NCBI GenBank assembly: GCA_037783415.1
Contig: JAZGTN010000003.1
Location: 7,044,501 to 7,108,500, forward strand
DNA length: 64,000 nucleotides
Reading direction: 5' to 3'
Origin: Leptasterias polaris
Taxonomy: Eukaryota > Echinodermata > Asteroidea > Forcipulatida > Asteriidae
Shown: one piece after another, positions 24,560 to 38,459 of the stretch
Position numbering within the stretch: position 1 is the stretch's first letter
How the letters are laid out: every line of letters begins with the position of its first letter
Notes under the pieces: generated by a model
Told to the model about the DNA's origin: nothing
What the model saw: the letters and a program-made list of their open reading frames with translations, nothing else
The model's database searches: none
Made by a program: the position numbers and the translations under genes

Positions 24560-25315
24560 TCATTTAAAACCACAGTGGATGAAATTGACAGGTCACACCA
24601 TTGAGCAATATTGTTGGTTGACTGTAGTTTACCACAAAGGTAGAATATTTCAGGCTGGCATAGTTTATCCATCAATCATTCAAAAACCACTGATGGATGA
24701 TTTTAACTGGTCAGACAGTAGGAGGGTTGACTGTGTACTGTGTAGATGCATTCACCTTATGATAGAATATTGCAGGCTGCCAATAGTTTATACATCATTC
24801 AAAACCACTGATGGATGATATTGAATGGTCAGACAGTAGGAGGGTTGACTGTGTACTGTGTAGATGCATTCACCTTATGATAGAATATTGCAGGCTGCCA
24901 ATAGTTTATACATCATTCAAAACAACTGATGGATGATATTGAATGGTCAGACAGTAGGAGGGTTGACTGTGTACTGTGTAGATGCATTCACCTTATGATA
25001 GAATATTGCAGGCTGCCAGTAGTTTATACATCATTCAAAACAACTGATGGATGATATTGAATGGTCAGACAGTAGGAGGGTTGACTGTGTACTGTGTAGA
25101 TGCATTCACCTTATGATAGAATATTGCAAGCTGCCAGTAGTTTATACATCATTCAAAACCACTGATGGGTGATATTGAATGGTCAGACAGTAGGAGGGTT
25201 GACTGTGTACTGTGTAGATGCATTCACCTTATGATAGAATATTGCAAGCTGCCAGTAGTTTATACATCATTCAAAACCACTGATGGGTGATATTGAATGG
25301 TCAGACAGTAGGAGA
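24560..25315. repeat. 118 bp satellite, about six units
   Basis: AGGGTTGACTGTGTACTGTG recurs at 24723, 24841, 24959, 25077 and 25195, an exact 118-base spacing, with a diverged unit before. Each unit contains ATTCACCTTATGATAGAATA and TATACATCATTCAAAAC. Central copies are almost identical, so the array was recently homogenised. No coding content. Confidence 0.9.
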
Positions 25316-28300
25316 ATTATGTCGAGAAACCAAAGCCATTCATTTAGAAATAATTTACTCATGCATATTCATTGGATGATCATCTTTAAAAATTTGAATT
25401 AAAGGGTGACACTAATATTATCTTGATTCACTCATTGACCAGTTCCTCTCAGTACATGTACCAATCAACTCCTTTGACCACAAATATTGATCAAACACCT
25501 GAACTACAAACTGTTTTATCCTTTGTAAAAACCATAGTCACTTGCAAACTTCAACAACTCATAATCTATTCTTCTAATATTTTGACAAAGGAATTATCCC
25601 AACTGCTGATTTTACACACACAAGAACTCCACAGTCAAAATGAGTTACAGAGTTGGACTCAGCGCTGGCTAAATTTATTACAACAGTCAGTCACATAGCA
25701 ATAGCCAATTCACATTCATAATGACTGCATAGCTAGGGCCCTGGAACTGTATGTATCTTTTTGAGTGTATGGTCTTGTATGCGGTGTATTACGATAACTG
25801 CTTATAATACACTCCAGTATGGAGCTTTATTTGGCTTTGCGCTGTCTGCAATATTGATAAACAATCGGTGACCTCCTTGTCTGTTTGCTCAGGCAGAACT
25901 GAAGTGATCTGAGGGGAGTTTAAGCTATCACTTGCAACTGGCTTTGGAGATCGCAATCTGTCATTATATTTCCATAAAACAAAATAATGATTATTTATTG
26001 AACAGGGCAACAGTTTACATAAAATATCCAGACAAACGGTGAGAGAGGCTCATTTTCGTTACAGTATTTTGTAAAGCGAATCGTTGGTATCAGAGTTATT
26101 TCCTGTACGCATTTTCAATGTTTATTATGATTGGCACGTGATGGATGTTGTGGAGCATATTTCTGGCATTGATATAAGGGAAATAACTTGGTGTATATAT
26201 AATGGATCTATTGGTAAAATTGACAGCTGGAACAAAACTCAAATGTGTCCATGATCTTTACGAATTCCACTTCTGCTTTTAATACAAGTTTTTTTTTGTA
26301 TGGCCCTATGCGGAACAAAATTATATTGAAACTATTAAAGTCAAACAAAAATGATCCGAGTCATCCTATTGATAACAACCAGAATTTTGGTCAAAAATTT
26401 AACTACCACCACAGATGAACTTTCAGGCTAACAAAGAGGATTGATGCTTGTTCACATCCAAACAAAATGAATGCCAGAAAACATTTTGCCCAGAACTGAT
26501 TTATTTAAATAATAAGGCCGTGTTTATGGAAAAACAAACAGCTTGATGAGAACGCTATTCAGGCTGTATGGCTACTTGACACATTTGTCCTGAAAACACA
26601 TTCCAATTCTAAATTACACACACCTGGGGGACAGGTGGGAAGCTTTTATGCCTACAAAGTGAGTTCTCACAAATACACAAATTGGTTTGAGAAGACATAT
26701 TACCCATCATAATGCTTAGAAAGGGAATAGTTTCTCAACGTGTATACAACATTGTCAACAGCTGTCGTGCTTCTTACCAATCAGGAAGTTTTTACAGTCA
26801 TTAATTTTTGGAGTAATTACTAAAGGTATACCTGCCCTTTATCGTAGATAAACAATTCCAAGGGGAACCATTTCCAAGCGTGAACGTAAGTTTAATGGCA
26901 CTAAACCTATATTTTAATTTAGGAAATATCCAGTGGTTTTCTGTTATGTTTCATCTGTATCATTTTTTATTTTAGGTAAAGCCCATGGGAGCATTTTTGC
27001 AACTAGACTTGTGGAGCTCAACAAATACATTTTATTTAGTGTTTTTTATACCCTTACACCACCCCAACCAAAGATTTCCTCATCGATGTTGTAGGCCTAT
27101 ATAACATATGAAGTAAATTTAAGATCTTGCATCTTTTTACTCTCAACTTTTAAATAAATTTTAGTCTTTACTTTGCACTTGCATTTTTCATGTTTATTGT
27201 GTTAATGTATTTTGTGTAAAAGGTCAGAGCAATAACCAAGACAGGGACGACAAATTTTAAATAAAATTTTAATTATCTTATATTTTATCATTACTCAACC
27301 CTGTAGGCCATGGTATAAGGTTTGTCTACCCAATACCATGACAAATAATGTAAGTTTTTTCACTAACCAAATCAATCACAAATCACACATAGTCAACCGA
27401 ACTTAAAAATATTCCCAGGATATTAAAAACTAGTATCACAAAAGCACTGAAAAGTGCCCTTAAAAATCCACTTGACAAAACAAAATGCATTCACCTTTTT
27501 GTGCTCAAAGTCATCCAAGTGTGAAAATCACACATACCTTGTCTGATGACTTAACAATGAAACAGCACACCTGACTATAAACAGAAGTTCCAATTTCTGA
27601 ACATGCTCATTTTGTTCATTGATTGATTATAGACATTTTCCGAAGGGGATTTCATAAACATCGGGATGAACATATCAAATCTATTTTGGCTCATTTATCC
27701 TCTCCTAAAAAAGAAGTGACATATATAAATAAATAAACAAATGAATTAATGGACAGTACATGTACATGTTCACTCAAATTTCATACAGTTGCTAAACAAA
27801 CAAATTCAGCAAGCCACAGCTGAATGAGATACTTTCTGCGACTTGGAAACCCCCATAAACCCCCATGGCAAATTACTAGTTTTTAGAAAAGTGTACACTG
27901 TTCAAACTGTTTCAAATTGTAGAAAACAAATATCGCCAAACTACATGTAGACAGCCACAGTTTATTTCATTTATTCTGGTTGTAAAGCCAAGACAAGGAA
28001 GGAAGTTTCAGTTTTAGATGTGGGAGGGAAAACCCCAGAGAAATATTCCAGGGAAACATAGTGTCCCCAGCGTGATTCGAACCAAGATCCTTAAGGTAAA
28101 GTGCGAGGGGAAAAACCGACCACCCATTATCCATAAAAGTTACTAAGACGCAAATAACTCTCAGGAGGATTAGTACTGGTAACAATTTTGTATAACTGTG
28201 TCTCCTTTATTGCCTTCTTTTGTCCAATCAAATAACACAATTCAAAGAAAAACACATTCCTGGTAGAGTGTTTTCTTTCTTCAGCAGGTGTTTAAATTTC

Positions 28301-30017
28301 TTCTCCTTCATGTGATTAATGAAGTTAATTAAATCCTTTGATGATACTTCACAGGTATTCCAGCAACGTATCAAAGATTTCAACTCGGACTCTTTAGCGT
28401 TAGATGTGCAGCGTTCATTATACACACATCGATCAGAAGTAGGTCAATCAGGCCATTACAGGCTGCATGCTCAATGTTTACCCCTTGCAACAAATCAATA
28501 TTATGTAGAATTTGACTTCAATTATTTACTCTATCCTCAGTGAAGAGGATCAAAGTGGCTTTCCATGTGGTTGTTTACCCCCGTACATAACAAATGTAAG
28601 TGTCACAGGGTCTTCCATTCCAACACAGTGGACAAAACATAGTTTCCTCCCAATGCTTCTAAAATACAGAAATCAATTTTCCCATACATCACATGATGTG
28701 AAAAACACCACTTTACTGAAACATGTTTCAGGGGCAATCTGCATATCAAAAACAACACCAATTTTCACAGGTCTTACAAAGGAAATCAAGTTGTTTGTAT
28801 TATCTACTCAGTGTGCCAATTGGTTCTTTGTTAGAGTGCTATACCATGCATACCCACACCCATCCTGGCCACACCCTGGTGAATGCCTCAAGATACTGCT
28901 TTAGTGAAAGTGTTGCCCAACGTTCAAATTGTAACGAGAATTACTTTCTCAATTCTATTCTTTACATTGTTTCTCTCAGAAGAAATACATGTTAATATCA
29001 TTCTTGTGGGGGCTAGATTATGATTCTTAAAAACAACAAAAAAGAGCGTCTAAAGGACTGTTTGAAGAGGAACAAATGGAGGCATTGGGAATGGCCGGTT
29101 CAGCGGTTAGGCCCCTGTGGCCTCAGTGAAGTTCTAGACCTTTAAATCTCAATAATGCAAGAACGTGTTCATTGAATCTTCACGGATTATTTCCATTTCA
29201 AAACATGATTTGTTATAGTGTGCTCTTCCCAAACAAAATTGTGCGTTTGACCATTTTCATCCTGATCTATACGTGAAGGTTAGTCATTTAAAATGATATC
29301 TTGCAGACGAAGACTTTTTTTCTTTATTATCTAGTCGATTCTGATGATATTCTCAAGTGATGGTGATTGTCGTCTCCTCTTAAGTACATGAATTGGTCAT
29401 TAGTAACAACTGGGTCAAACACATCTTACTGCGGTGCTGTTGCAGCCGACGCATGGTTTACATTACACCTGCAGGAACCAGCTCGGCCTTGGAAGACGCT
29501 TGTTTGCGATGCCCCGATTTTCATTTAAATTATCCCCGCCTTTCACTGTTGGACTGAATCCAAACTGCCAGCAGCGATCAGATTCATCACTGGGCCTAAC
29601 TTCAGTATGTGTTGGTGGGTTTTTTTAAAGGCAGTTTTCAATAGAAGAAATCAGACAAGCGTAACAATGTCTTCTTCACAAAATTATCCACGGTGCATTG
29701 GGGGGTGGGGGTGGTTCGCTTTTCAATGATTGAGTGCCCGTCTGCATGACGATTCAATCACAAAAGCTGCGTATGAAGGAAAATTGACAGTTCTCTTCAT
29801 AGATCTATTTGTGAGCCAACACTGAACACGTCAACAAACGGAAGCGACACTTTGTGTCTGTGGACACTTTGTGTCTGTGTAGACAAGCAATAACAGGCAC
29901 CACAAGGGTCAGTCTGAATAGCACTGCTCTTGGGGATAGTAGCTAGGCATGATTCTAACTCTAACCCTGACCATGGATGCTAATTTCCTAAGCAAAATTT
30001 CATAGAGTTGCTTTGCA

Positions 30018-30225
30018 TTGTTCTCCCTTAACAGTTGGTCTGCTGGCCGAATTCCACAAGGACCAGTCAAAGTTATCTCCAACCAGTCTGGCTGGGCTGG
30101 CTATTTCAGTGTTGGAAAGCATAGATCCCTGTTTAATTATATAAAATATCGACCAGTGACAAAGCTCGGGGACAAGTGTAATGGTAAGCTAACTGGTCCC
30201 GCTGGCTAGTCACTGAAAAACTTAA
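30018..30225 (+). repeat. Dispersed CTGGTC repeat, unbroken copy
   Basis: This copy runs from CCCTTAACAGTTGGTCTGCT through GACCAGTCAAAGTTATCTCC to GTCACTGAAAAACTTAAAGG. It serves as the reference for the split copy at 21.2-21.6 kb. A fragment also lies at about 57838-57885. Confidence 0.5.
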
Positions 30226-31775
30226 AGGCAGTTTTCCCTGCTTAGCAGAAAAAAAGACTGTGCTTTTAAAGACCACATCTGAACTATCTAGCTTGGACAT
30301 CCAGATCACTGCAGCCATTGGCAGTAGCCACAGCCGCAGTTCACTGCAGTAACTTCATTTGGACACGGCTTAGAAATTCTAGCCCTGTATTGAGGATCAG
30401 CAGGGAACACTTACAGATACTATTAATCACATTTCATTTTGGTAGATTACCCAATTGCTGCTATAAAGCAAACCTTAACTGTGGTCACAATTTAGAAGAT
30501 TTACACACTCTAATAATACAGATCTGTGTCCGGCATGACGGCCACTTTATGAAACGAAACTAAGACACACTCTGCACAACAACATCATTCCAATCTCAAT
30601 CCACCGTCAGTCATTTGTTATCATTTATCACCAGTAATAACTCACAACTACAACAATCAGATATATTTTTTTCAAAGGTCAATCTCAAATAAATTATAGA
30701 TAATTGGGATGAAAAATTGCACTTGAAGTTAAAGGGGAGAAGTACAATATTAGACAACAAGTTTAGATCTCCAAGGAGAACGACCTAGGCCCCATTTCTA
30801 TTACAGTGAATCTTTTCAATAATGAAAGCAAAGCAAGGAACCCTCAGAAGGACTGGCTCTGTAACACTGTAGGCCTGAAGATAACATTGTTTAGTTCAAT
30901 ACTCTATGGATGTGGGAGGAAAACCCCAGATAGAGAAAACCCTAGTAATTAGGTAGGGACTGGACACTCTGGGATACACAGAGGTGCAAGGCAGGGCATG
31001 ATACATGTACGACTCAGGTCAACCTGATTCACAAATTTCGATAAACTTTTGTTTTCCCACAGACTATCAATATATTACAAAAATACCCGAGCAGTTTCCT
31101 TATAATCACTAATCAGTATGGACGATCAAGTTTTTATTAGGGGGAATTTTTTTTTCAGCTTTTTGATTATCCCCATTTCATCGAAAATGGAAGCTTCCCA
31201 GATGGGAACCCCAGATGGGAACCCCAGATGGGAATTGCCACCTTCGCTGGAACATTACAAGAGTAAATTTTCTCTTCCTTATAACAGCAGGTGTCAAATA
31301 ACTGTGATACAGATGTTGCAAAATACCCTTAGAATGTCACTTATTAAAAGGTGCAAAATAACAATCCCATCTCAAAAGACTATTCATCATCACTTTCTTA
31401 CGTTCAAAGAATGGCCAACATTTAATCTCTTTGTCAAAGTCTTTTGGGACCCCCCCCCACCCCCCCCCCCCCCCCCCCTTGGTTGAATCAAGAGTCAGGC
31501 CAGTAAACACAATCACTCAATCATTAAGTACAGCAGCCTGGGTGACAACAATGGCATACCACTTCAATCTCAATATATCACCAAAGTGCCAACCCTGAGC
31601 TGAGTGTGCCAACCACCTCCCGAAAACAAAAAAAATAGTCACTCTCTTTCTCCGCCTGCACCTTGGACAAACTCCCTCAATCTCTCTCTGGAATTTACTG
31701 CTGGATGGAATTACTCAAGATTGCTGGATGTGGTTACCCTCTGATTTTTTTAAAGGTGTGCACTTTGGGTGGAAT

Positions 31776-31895
31776 GTTTGTAATTTACATGTTTGTAATT
31801 TACATGTTTGTAATTTACATGTTTGTAATTTACATGTTTGTAATTTACATGTTTGTAATTTACATGTTTGTAATTTACATGTTTGTAATTTACAT
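31776..31895. repeat. 15 bp minisatellite, eight perfect units
   Basis: GTTTGTAATTTACAT is repeated eight times without change. The unit length of 15 keeps several frames open, so spurious pentapeptide-repeat ORFs appear on both strands. Confidence 0.95.
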
Positions 31896-32603
31896 GTATG
31901 TCTCCAGACCCCGATCTGAAGTGTAGAGAACCAAAATGTCAGGGTTCTGCCCACGGTGGTCGGTGCCGGGAAAACCAGACCGGCACTCATGATTCCCCGA
32001 CCGGCACTCGCAGAATTTTTTCTTTTTCCCGACCACCACACATTTTCCCTTTTTTTTTTTCCCATTTCCTTCAAAATATTTTGAACAACGTGTAAAACAA
32101 ATTATTTACCAGTAAACAGTTTTATCCAAAGTTTCGAGTAGCCTACTTCTTTGGTTTGAGTCTATTTTAATGATCCAGGATCGAGCATTCCTCCCGCCTG
32201 TACGATGTACAATATATCCAACGCAAGAAACCCGCATTGATTTTGCAATGGTTTCCAGTCACGCTGATTATAGCTTTACGCTTGGAATAACATGATACCA
32301 GTTTCATCATGTTGCGAACCCTATTCTCAGCGTTTAATACAACGGAAATGAACTGCAGAGTAAGCACCATGCTATAGATGCTGTAAATTGTTTTCCCATG
32401 GCGGTAAAGGCGTGCGCGCACTGAGGGCCTACATTCAAGGCACAGCTGCAGGGCGCACGTGTGTAACCACTCCGTGCACGATCGAAAGGAAATTGACTCG
32501 ACTGTACTAGGAAAAAAAAATTCCGGCACTAAACAAATCCTGGGCAGAACCCTGAAATGTTCAAGCAACATTGTATGCATTTTTGTTCCAACTGCATTAT
32601 TTT

Positions 32604-32983
32604 AAAGGCATACGCTTGGGAATCACCCTTGAAATTATTGGCACTAAAAACATATTGTTTAGAAGCCTACAGAAGCTTGCGATAGAAAGAAGTTTGAGAA
32701 ACATTTCACTTCAAAGTATAATGTGCTAATGTAAAAAGATACTCGGTTTTATCTGAGAAGTTCCCGTCAGATACGTTTCTCAGATAGCGCATTTCTATTA
32801 GGAATTGTTCTTCCTGCATGGACATTATTCACTCCGGATTTTTGGTGATATCTCAAAAACGCAACCACCTTTTGAAATGAAATTTTCACGCATTAGTTTT
32901 ATTGTATATTATATCTGCATTTATATTTATAGGATTAAAACAATCGAACGGTTCAAAAAACCAAAGGTATACTTTGTCTTTAA
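32604..32983. mobile_element. MITE of the TATTGGCACTAAAAAC family
   Basis: It begins AAAGGCATACGCTTGGGAAT and ends, in inverse, AAAGACAAAGTATACCTTTG, with TTTAA on both sides. The interior carries GAAGCCTACAGAAGCTTGCG, TCAGATACGTTTCTCAGAT and TTTTGAAATGAAATTTTCAC. Copies are at 46878-47261 and 59868-60250, with a half copy at 18866-19049. Confidence 0.75.
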
Positions 32984-33094
32984 GAACCAAGTTATGTGGA
33001 TAGGTCCCAAGCTGCCAATGTCTTTGTTTGTCCCATTTTCCTGATTTATTTACACATGGGGCTAACCTGACGGATTGTTTAACATTTTCCAGCT

Positions 33095-33345
33095 CTATGA
33101 TCAAAAACAACACTAGATGAACAGAAAAACAACCAACTGACAATTTTCAGGTTAATCTTTTATAATTCCAAGGAAGAAAATTATTCTACAGGAGAAAATG
33201 GACCACCAGATGGTAGTCCGTCTTCAGACTCTACAAACATTGTTGTGATTTCTCAAGAGGAAAGGGTTCCAATTTTGAAATGCAAATTTCAAGATGCAAG
33301 CCCGTACGTACATATGTATGCAAGAGAAACTATTTGCTTATAAAT
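33095..33345 (+). other. Unassigned open stretch without start codon
   Basis: A frame open from about 33095 to TAA near 33343 includes GENGPPDGSPSSDSTNIVVI and SQEERVPILKCKFQDASPYV. TTCTACAG before GAGAAAATGG and TAC|GTACAT near the end could serve as splice sites. Composition is protein-like, but there is no recognisable family and no supporting neighbour, so this may be chance. Confidence 0.15.
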
Positions 33346-34445
33346 AACAGGAAAAACAGAAAAATGATGCACAGATATTGAGTTAACAAACCTGTTTTGT
33401 TTTTTGTAATCGATGACGTCATCTCCATCTCTGACGATGATGCTCTAAATCGTCTTTTTATTTTGGTTGTCTTTTTATTTTTGCCCCCTTTTTCTTCGAT
33501 AGCAAATGGTTTCCGGTGTATATTTCAGCCCAAATACAATTATTGATTATCATTTGCCTTCTTAATTTCCCCACTTATATACACACTTTTACTTATAGAG
33601 ATCATATAAATTTTATTTAAAAGTCAGTAGTCCCAACCTTTGGTTGTTTATTTTTCGAGGAGTAACTTTTACCTATGTTTGTCTGATTACAACAGTCTAC
33701 ATGTATAAGTAAAGCATTGTATTATATTAATTTTGTCAAATAGCTTTTAAGTACTCCCATGTTTATGTTCAACACCTCCTGCACCCATGCACTTGTTTAC
33801 TCAACACATTGCCAATAATGTGCTTAAATTTGAATTCCAAACAGCATTGGACATCTGATGGATGTAAACAAACTCATCATAGGCTGGGTTAGGTTGAATC
33901 CACACCAGTGGGTCCTACAAGGACGCCTCCTAATCATTAAAACAAGATGTCATACTGCATGGCAGCTCACTTAATACAGGAAGAATTGAAACCTCTCCTC
34001 CTGGGCATGTTAAAGCCATCAAGGAAAACATTTTAAAGGGGCAATTTAAGACATCTCTTCCTGGTCATACTAAGCAAATTTCCATGGAGCTGCTTGACAA
34101 CTAAAAGTGCGACAGATTTGTTCTCTCAACAAAACAGGGAGGTATCTCATTCCTTCCATGGTCAAAAACAACAGTATCAAATAACACTTGGCTGGTAACA
34201 TATTTATGCTAATTGCTTTAAGCAATTTGGCAAATGTGTGTTCTTTCATTGAAACCAACTCCTGATTTGCCAATCATTCTCAATTAAATTAAAGAAGTGT
34301 TTTACCTCTAAAATATGAAAAGAATAAATCTATTCATGGAAGGTGCCAAAAAACATTGCCTGCTTTCATTGATCTTTCTCAAAATAGACAAATTTCACAA
34401 GATTTGCTTGTTGTCGATTTTCTGCTTATTATCATAACCCCAACT

Positions 34446-34810
34446 TAAAGGTATTATACAGGATTGGCAGAGCTGACAAAATAATCACAGACAGTGTTCA
34501 TGTTTTGTGTAATCAACCACATACACGAAATAACAAACCTGTGAAAATTTGAGCTCAATTGGTCATCGAGGTCACGAGAAAATAGTGAAAAGAGACCTTA
34601 TGTGTTTTCTGTTTTTCAAACATCGAGTTTATTATCGCGCGCGATAAAAACTATTGTTTTACTCATTTCTCAGAAACGATAGCATTTTAGGCAGAAATAT
34701 TTTAAGGAAACCTTTCTACCAACCATTACTTACTTTAAATCATGTAAGTTATGTGTGAATCTGTGAACATTTGTGTTTTTCGATCTTACCAATAGTGTAC
34801 AGGGCCTTTA
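34446..34810. mobile_element. MITE related to the AAAGGCACTG family
   Basis: The element is bounded by TTAAAGGTATTATACAGGAT and GTGTACAGGGCCTTTAA, with TTAA flanks. The interior shares TGAAAATTTGAGCTCAATTG, GGTCATCGAGGTCACGAG and CATGTAAGTTATGTGTGAAT with the element at 45186-45540. Confidence 0.65.
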
Positions 34811-35614
34811 AGTTAACAACAGAAATCTATCATTTAGGGAAAATCAGACACTAGCGTAGACCCTTACTTTCAAAGCGTTTCCAAAAACACAAAAAATTAA
34901 ACTTCTTACAATTTTTGGGGGTAATATTCTCACTAAGTCATCACTTCTTCTTTTTTTAAATGATTTCAACATGCTTAGTTAACAACATCCCCCACTACAG
35001 AAAATCCTTGAGCTCTGCCCATTCAAAATCTAGCCCATTCCATTCCCACACAGAATGAGCAATTGGGAGTTAAATTTGGGCCTGTCATAACTCAAACACC
35101 CAATGGAAAACAAGCAGCAAACGCTTTTTAGTGAGGATGAACTTGAACAAATTTGTGTCTCCAATCCCCGGACAGTTATTCACAAACATAACGCTAATTA
35201 ACCTTGAAATGTTGTGACCGTCTACGATCCATGGCACTTAAATGAGGTACAGTCAAGTGAGTTTATTTTAATATCAATTACACGCATAGATTGATCCATT
35301 AAATTAAATGACAACAATTACGTCTTTTGCATGCTGAATAAAATCAACAGAATAATATCTCAAATGTTACCTACAAGGGTTTACATTATTGGTGGTTTGT
35401 ATCACAAATTTGCACATACAGTACATGTATATTACTTAACAAGGTATAAATATAGTCATCTACAAACTAAGATAGATCAAAATTACCTTGACCTAAAGAA
35501 CAATAACTGGCCTGATTTTCAACCAGTTGAAGGGTATACAACTTAACAAATTTTAAGGTGGTGTCATAAATGGTTTTTGTCAACGTAAACCCTAACCCCC
35601 ATTAGGGTCCCTCT

Positions 35615-36165
35615 ACATACCCTGCCAAATACAACAGAATGCAACACAGTTGAAATGAGAACCATGCCATATGCAACAAAATGCAACAAGGGATTTTGTT
35701 GCATTGTGCAGGCATGTTGTTTGTGTTAGGAATGAGCAAGGGTGTTTGCCCTGCTAAATGCAACAGTATGCACATAAGTGTAGTGGTGACCTGGCTAATA
35801 TGTGGGACCATGAACTCTGCCAAATGCAACAATATCCAAGTCATTCTTCATGTGGTGTGTGGCTGCTTTGTTCAGAAACAATGGAAGCACCCAAGCTCTA
35901 AGTTTACATACAATTGCATAATGAGGCATGATTTAGAGCTTACATAACAAGTAAAATCACTTGGCTGCTAAATGCAACAAATTCCATCAAGGTATGAATT
36001 CGAGATGACTGCCAAATACAACAAAATGCAACACCAATATGAAGTCACTTGACTGCTAAATGCAACAAATTCAGTCAAAGAATGACATCTCAGTTGACTG
36101 CCAATTGCAACAGATTACAACAACTATTTACCCTTTGGTGCATATTGTTGCATTTAGCATGGTTA
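35615..36165. repeat. Degenerate TGCAACA-rich repeat
   Basis: The words AATGCAACAA, AAATACAACA and CTGCTAAATGCAACAA recur about a dozen times, in both orientations and at uneven spacing. This looks like a decayed satellite or amplified short element. No coding content is convincing. Confidence 0.55.
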
Positions 36166-36284
36166 GGGTTTTAAGGGCCAAATTATCAATAAAGATACAA
36201 TACAAGTCAACTGTGAAAGTTCAGCAGAATACGAATGTGTACAGTGTCTACATGTCTACTTGTTGAGAAAACAGCAAAAACTGT

Positions 36285-36516
36285 CACAGTGTTCAAATCC
36301 AGTTATAGCGAGGTGAAAGCAGGTTACGTCCGCACCTCTGGCCGCAGCATTTTCACATGGACACTATGGAATTTTGAGTCCCCAAACGTCACCCGAAGGC
36401 AATCTTTGGATTTCAATTTTGACAACATGCTTTCAAGTTTCATTGATTTCAAAACAACAGGGGCACTTCAGACAAATAATTTCGCAGGATGCTTACAACC
36501 ATTACCATCTTTATAA
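36285..36516 (+). other. Unassigned 93-residue ORF region
   Basis: The ORF starting 36235 contains FKSSYSEVKAGYVRTSGRSI and WTLWNFESPNVTRRQSLDFN. A possible acceptor AACTGTCACAG precedes the block at about 36285. The middle is more GC-rich than its surroundings. I recognise no domain, and no partner exon is visible. Confidence 0.18.
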
Positions 36517-37379
36517 CAAGTTGGCTTTCAGATAGAAATTGCAAAGTTTTTGTTTGTTTGTTTGTTGTTGTTGTGTTGGGTTATATATATATATATATTT
36601 TTTTGGGGGGGGGTCATTTAACCCCAACTCCCTCGAGTGATTTACTGCTATCCTTCATTAATAAATACAACATGGTGGTATGTCTGATCCCATGAGTGAT
36701 TCACATGGATTCTTTCTGGCTCTAACAAAATCCAACACCACATGGTAACTCAACACCCAAACTGTTGAACTCTGATTATGGTGGTATGCCTGATCCCATT
36801 GTAAAGCAGTTAATGCACGTGCAGTCCTCCATCCAACACTCAACAGAATTATTATAAAAAAACATAGTTGGACTTTGAAGGGTTGGTCACAGGGAAAAAC
36901 CTTTATAATGACCTCCACTGTGTTTGATTACTATTTTGGGGCTTGGTGGAGGATTTTTGATCATTTAATCGTTTTGGGTTCTAATAGTACTACATGTACA
37001 TGCCTATTAATGCTATAAACTACAACTTATAGACCCACACGTACATTAAGTTACCTAGGCAATGATGCAAGACAAGTTTTACTTCGCTGCATACTTTCAA
37101 GGCTTTTATGTAGTTAAATTATGAATAGAGCATGAAGCAATAATGTCCTATGTTTAAATTTTAATATCATATCTGTTTAGAACGTGTTACTGGTTCAGCG
37201 ATACCAGTACATGGAAATCATCCAGAAAACCCAAAGAGTAATTTAATGCATTTCAAAATTGACTTGCACATCACTGGGTTCAATTATATCTTAATTTTTA
37301 AGTACTTATTTTTGCTTTTTTATTTTTTATTTTTTTCCTCAAAGCAAAATATGATTATTTATCTGGTATTTAAATTATT

Positions 37380-37520
37380 TCAGGGTCAAGGGCAACGGGC
37401 CATGGCCAACAGGTCTGGAATCACAAAAAGTCCAGCTTCTACTGCCCCGGTCGTCTTGGCAATGTGCCCTTTCAAAATGTTTCCACATACTTTTTAATGA
37501 GAATTTCCACTGGAATCGCC
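37380..37520 (+). repeat. Dispersed repeat copy (family of 20.6 kb)
   Basis: GGGCAACGGGCCATGGCC, CCGGTCGTCTTGGCAATGTG and CCCTTTCAAAATGTTTCC parallel the copy at 20618-20800. Confidence 0.5.
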
Positions 37521-38459
37521 CTTCGTTTAATAGTATTAGTAGGCCTACCGTGTCTGTGAGCTTTACAATATTATTATGAGGTTCTGAAATGTGCAGATTG
37601 CTTTATAATGTAAAAAGTACACAACTTTTATTTAAGGAGAGACAATACTGACTGACAGTGACAACAAACTTTTAGTTTTATTCAATCCATTTGACTCTAC
37701 TTCTAAATTCCATACTTTTGAAAGTTCTAAACTATCTCATTTAATTTTTTATATGAGCAATTTGTAAACGGAGTCTTCTAAAATTAAAACAACAAAAAAA
37801 ATATATAAATTTTTCCAACTTTGCCACCACTCATTTTGGTGAGGGTTAATTTTAACGCATTCAGATGTTTTCTTTTTTTAAACAGATCAACACAGCTAAT
37901 CAGAATTAATGTCATGGCGTTAACTCAGTGTAATTAGCTTGTGATCACCACGGTATTGAAAGCTGAAAGCAAAGGCCAGAATATCCACAGAGAATTTCAG
38001 CCAAGATAACAAAACAAAAAACAAAAAATGCAGAACTAATACTTTGATGAAAATTTTGAACATACCCCCCCCCCCCCCCCAATTCATATATTTCATTCAA
38101 AACCTGAAGAATTTTGTTCTTAAGTATCTTGGCCTCGAAAGACCAAGATGAAGGGGGGATCTAAATAAGCCCCTCTTGTTCTAACCTGTGAGTAATTTTT
38201 TGTTCCTTTTCAATTGGGTAAATAATATGCTGTCTAATTTTTAACATAATAAGAGCAGAAGTCAATGCACTTTTTAAGCAGACATTGCAGTTTCACATAA
38301 TCAAAGTTTGACCTGTGAAAACATGAATTTAGGAATCAATATATTTCTGATCTTGTATTTTTTTAGTGATATTAGCAACTGCCAATGGTTTGGGTATCAG
38401 TGGAGAGCTAGTCAAACTAAATTTCAAATATCCCATCATCTCAGTTTGTTTCAAATTGA

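Noticed and set aside
24560..25315. CRISPR-like array of spaced repeats
   Set aside because: The units are contiguous 118 bp satellites without unique spacers, in eukaryotic intron DNA. The other arrays in the window are likewise satellites.
31663..32074. ORFs with pentapeptide repeats on both strands
   Set aside because: They come entirely from eight perfect copies of a 15 bp minisatellite; openness on both strands shows it is a unit-length effect.
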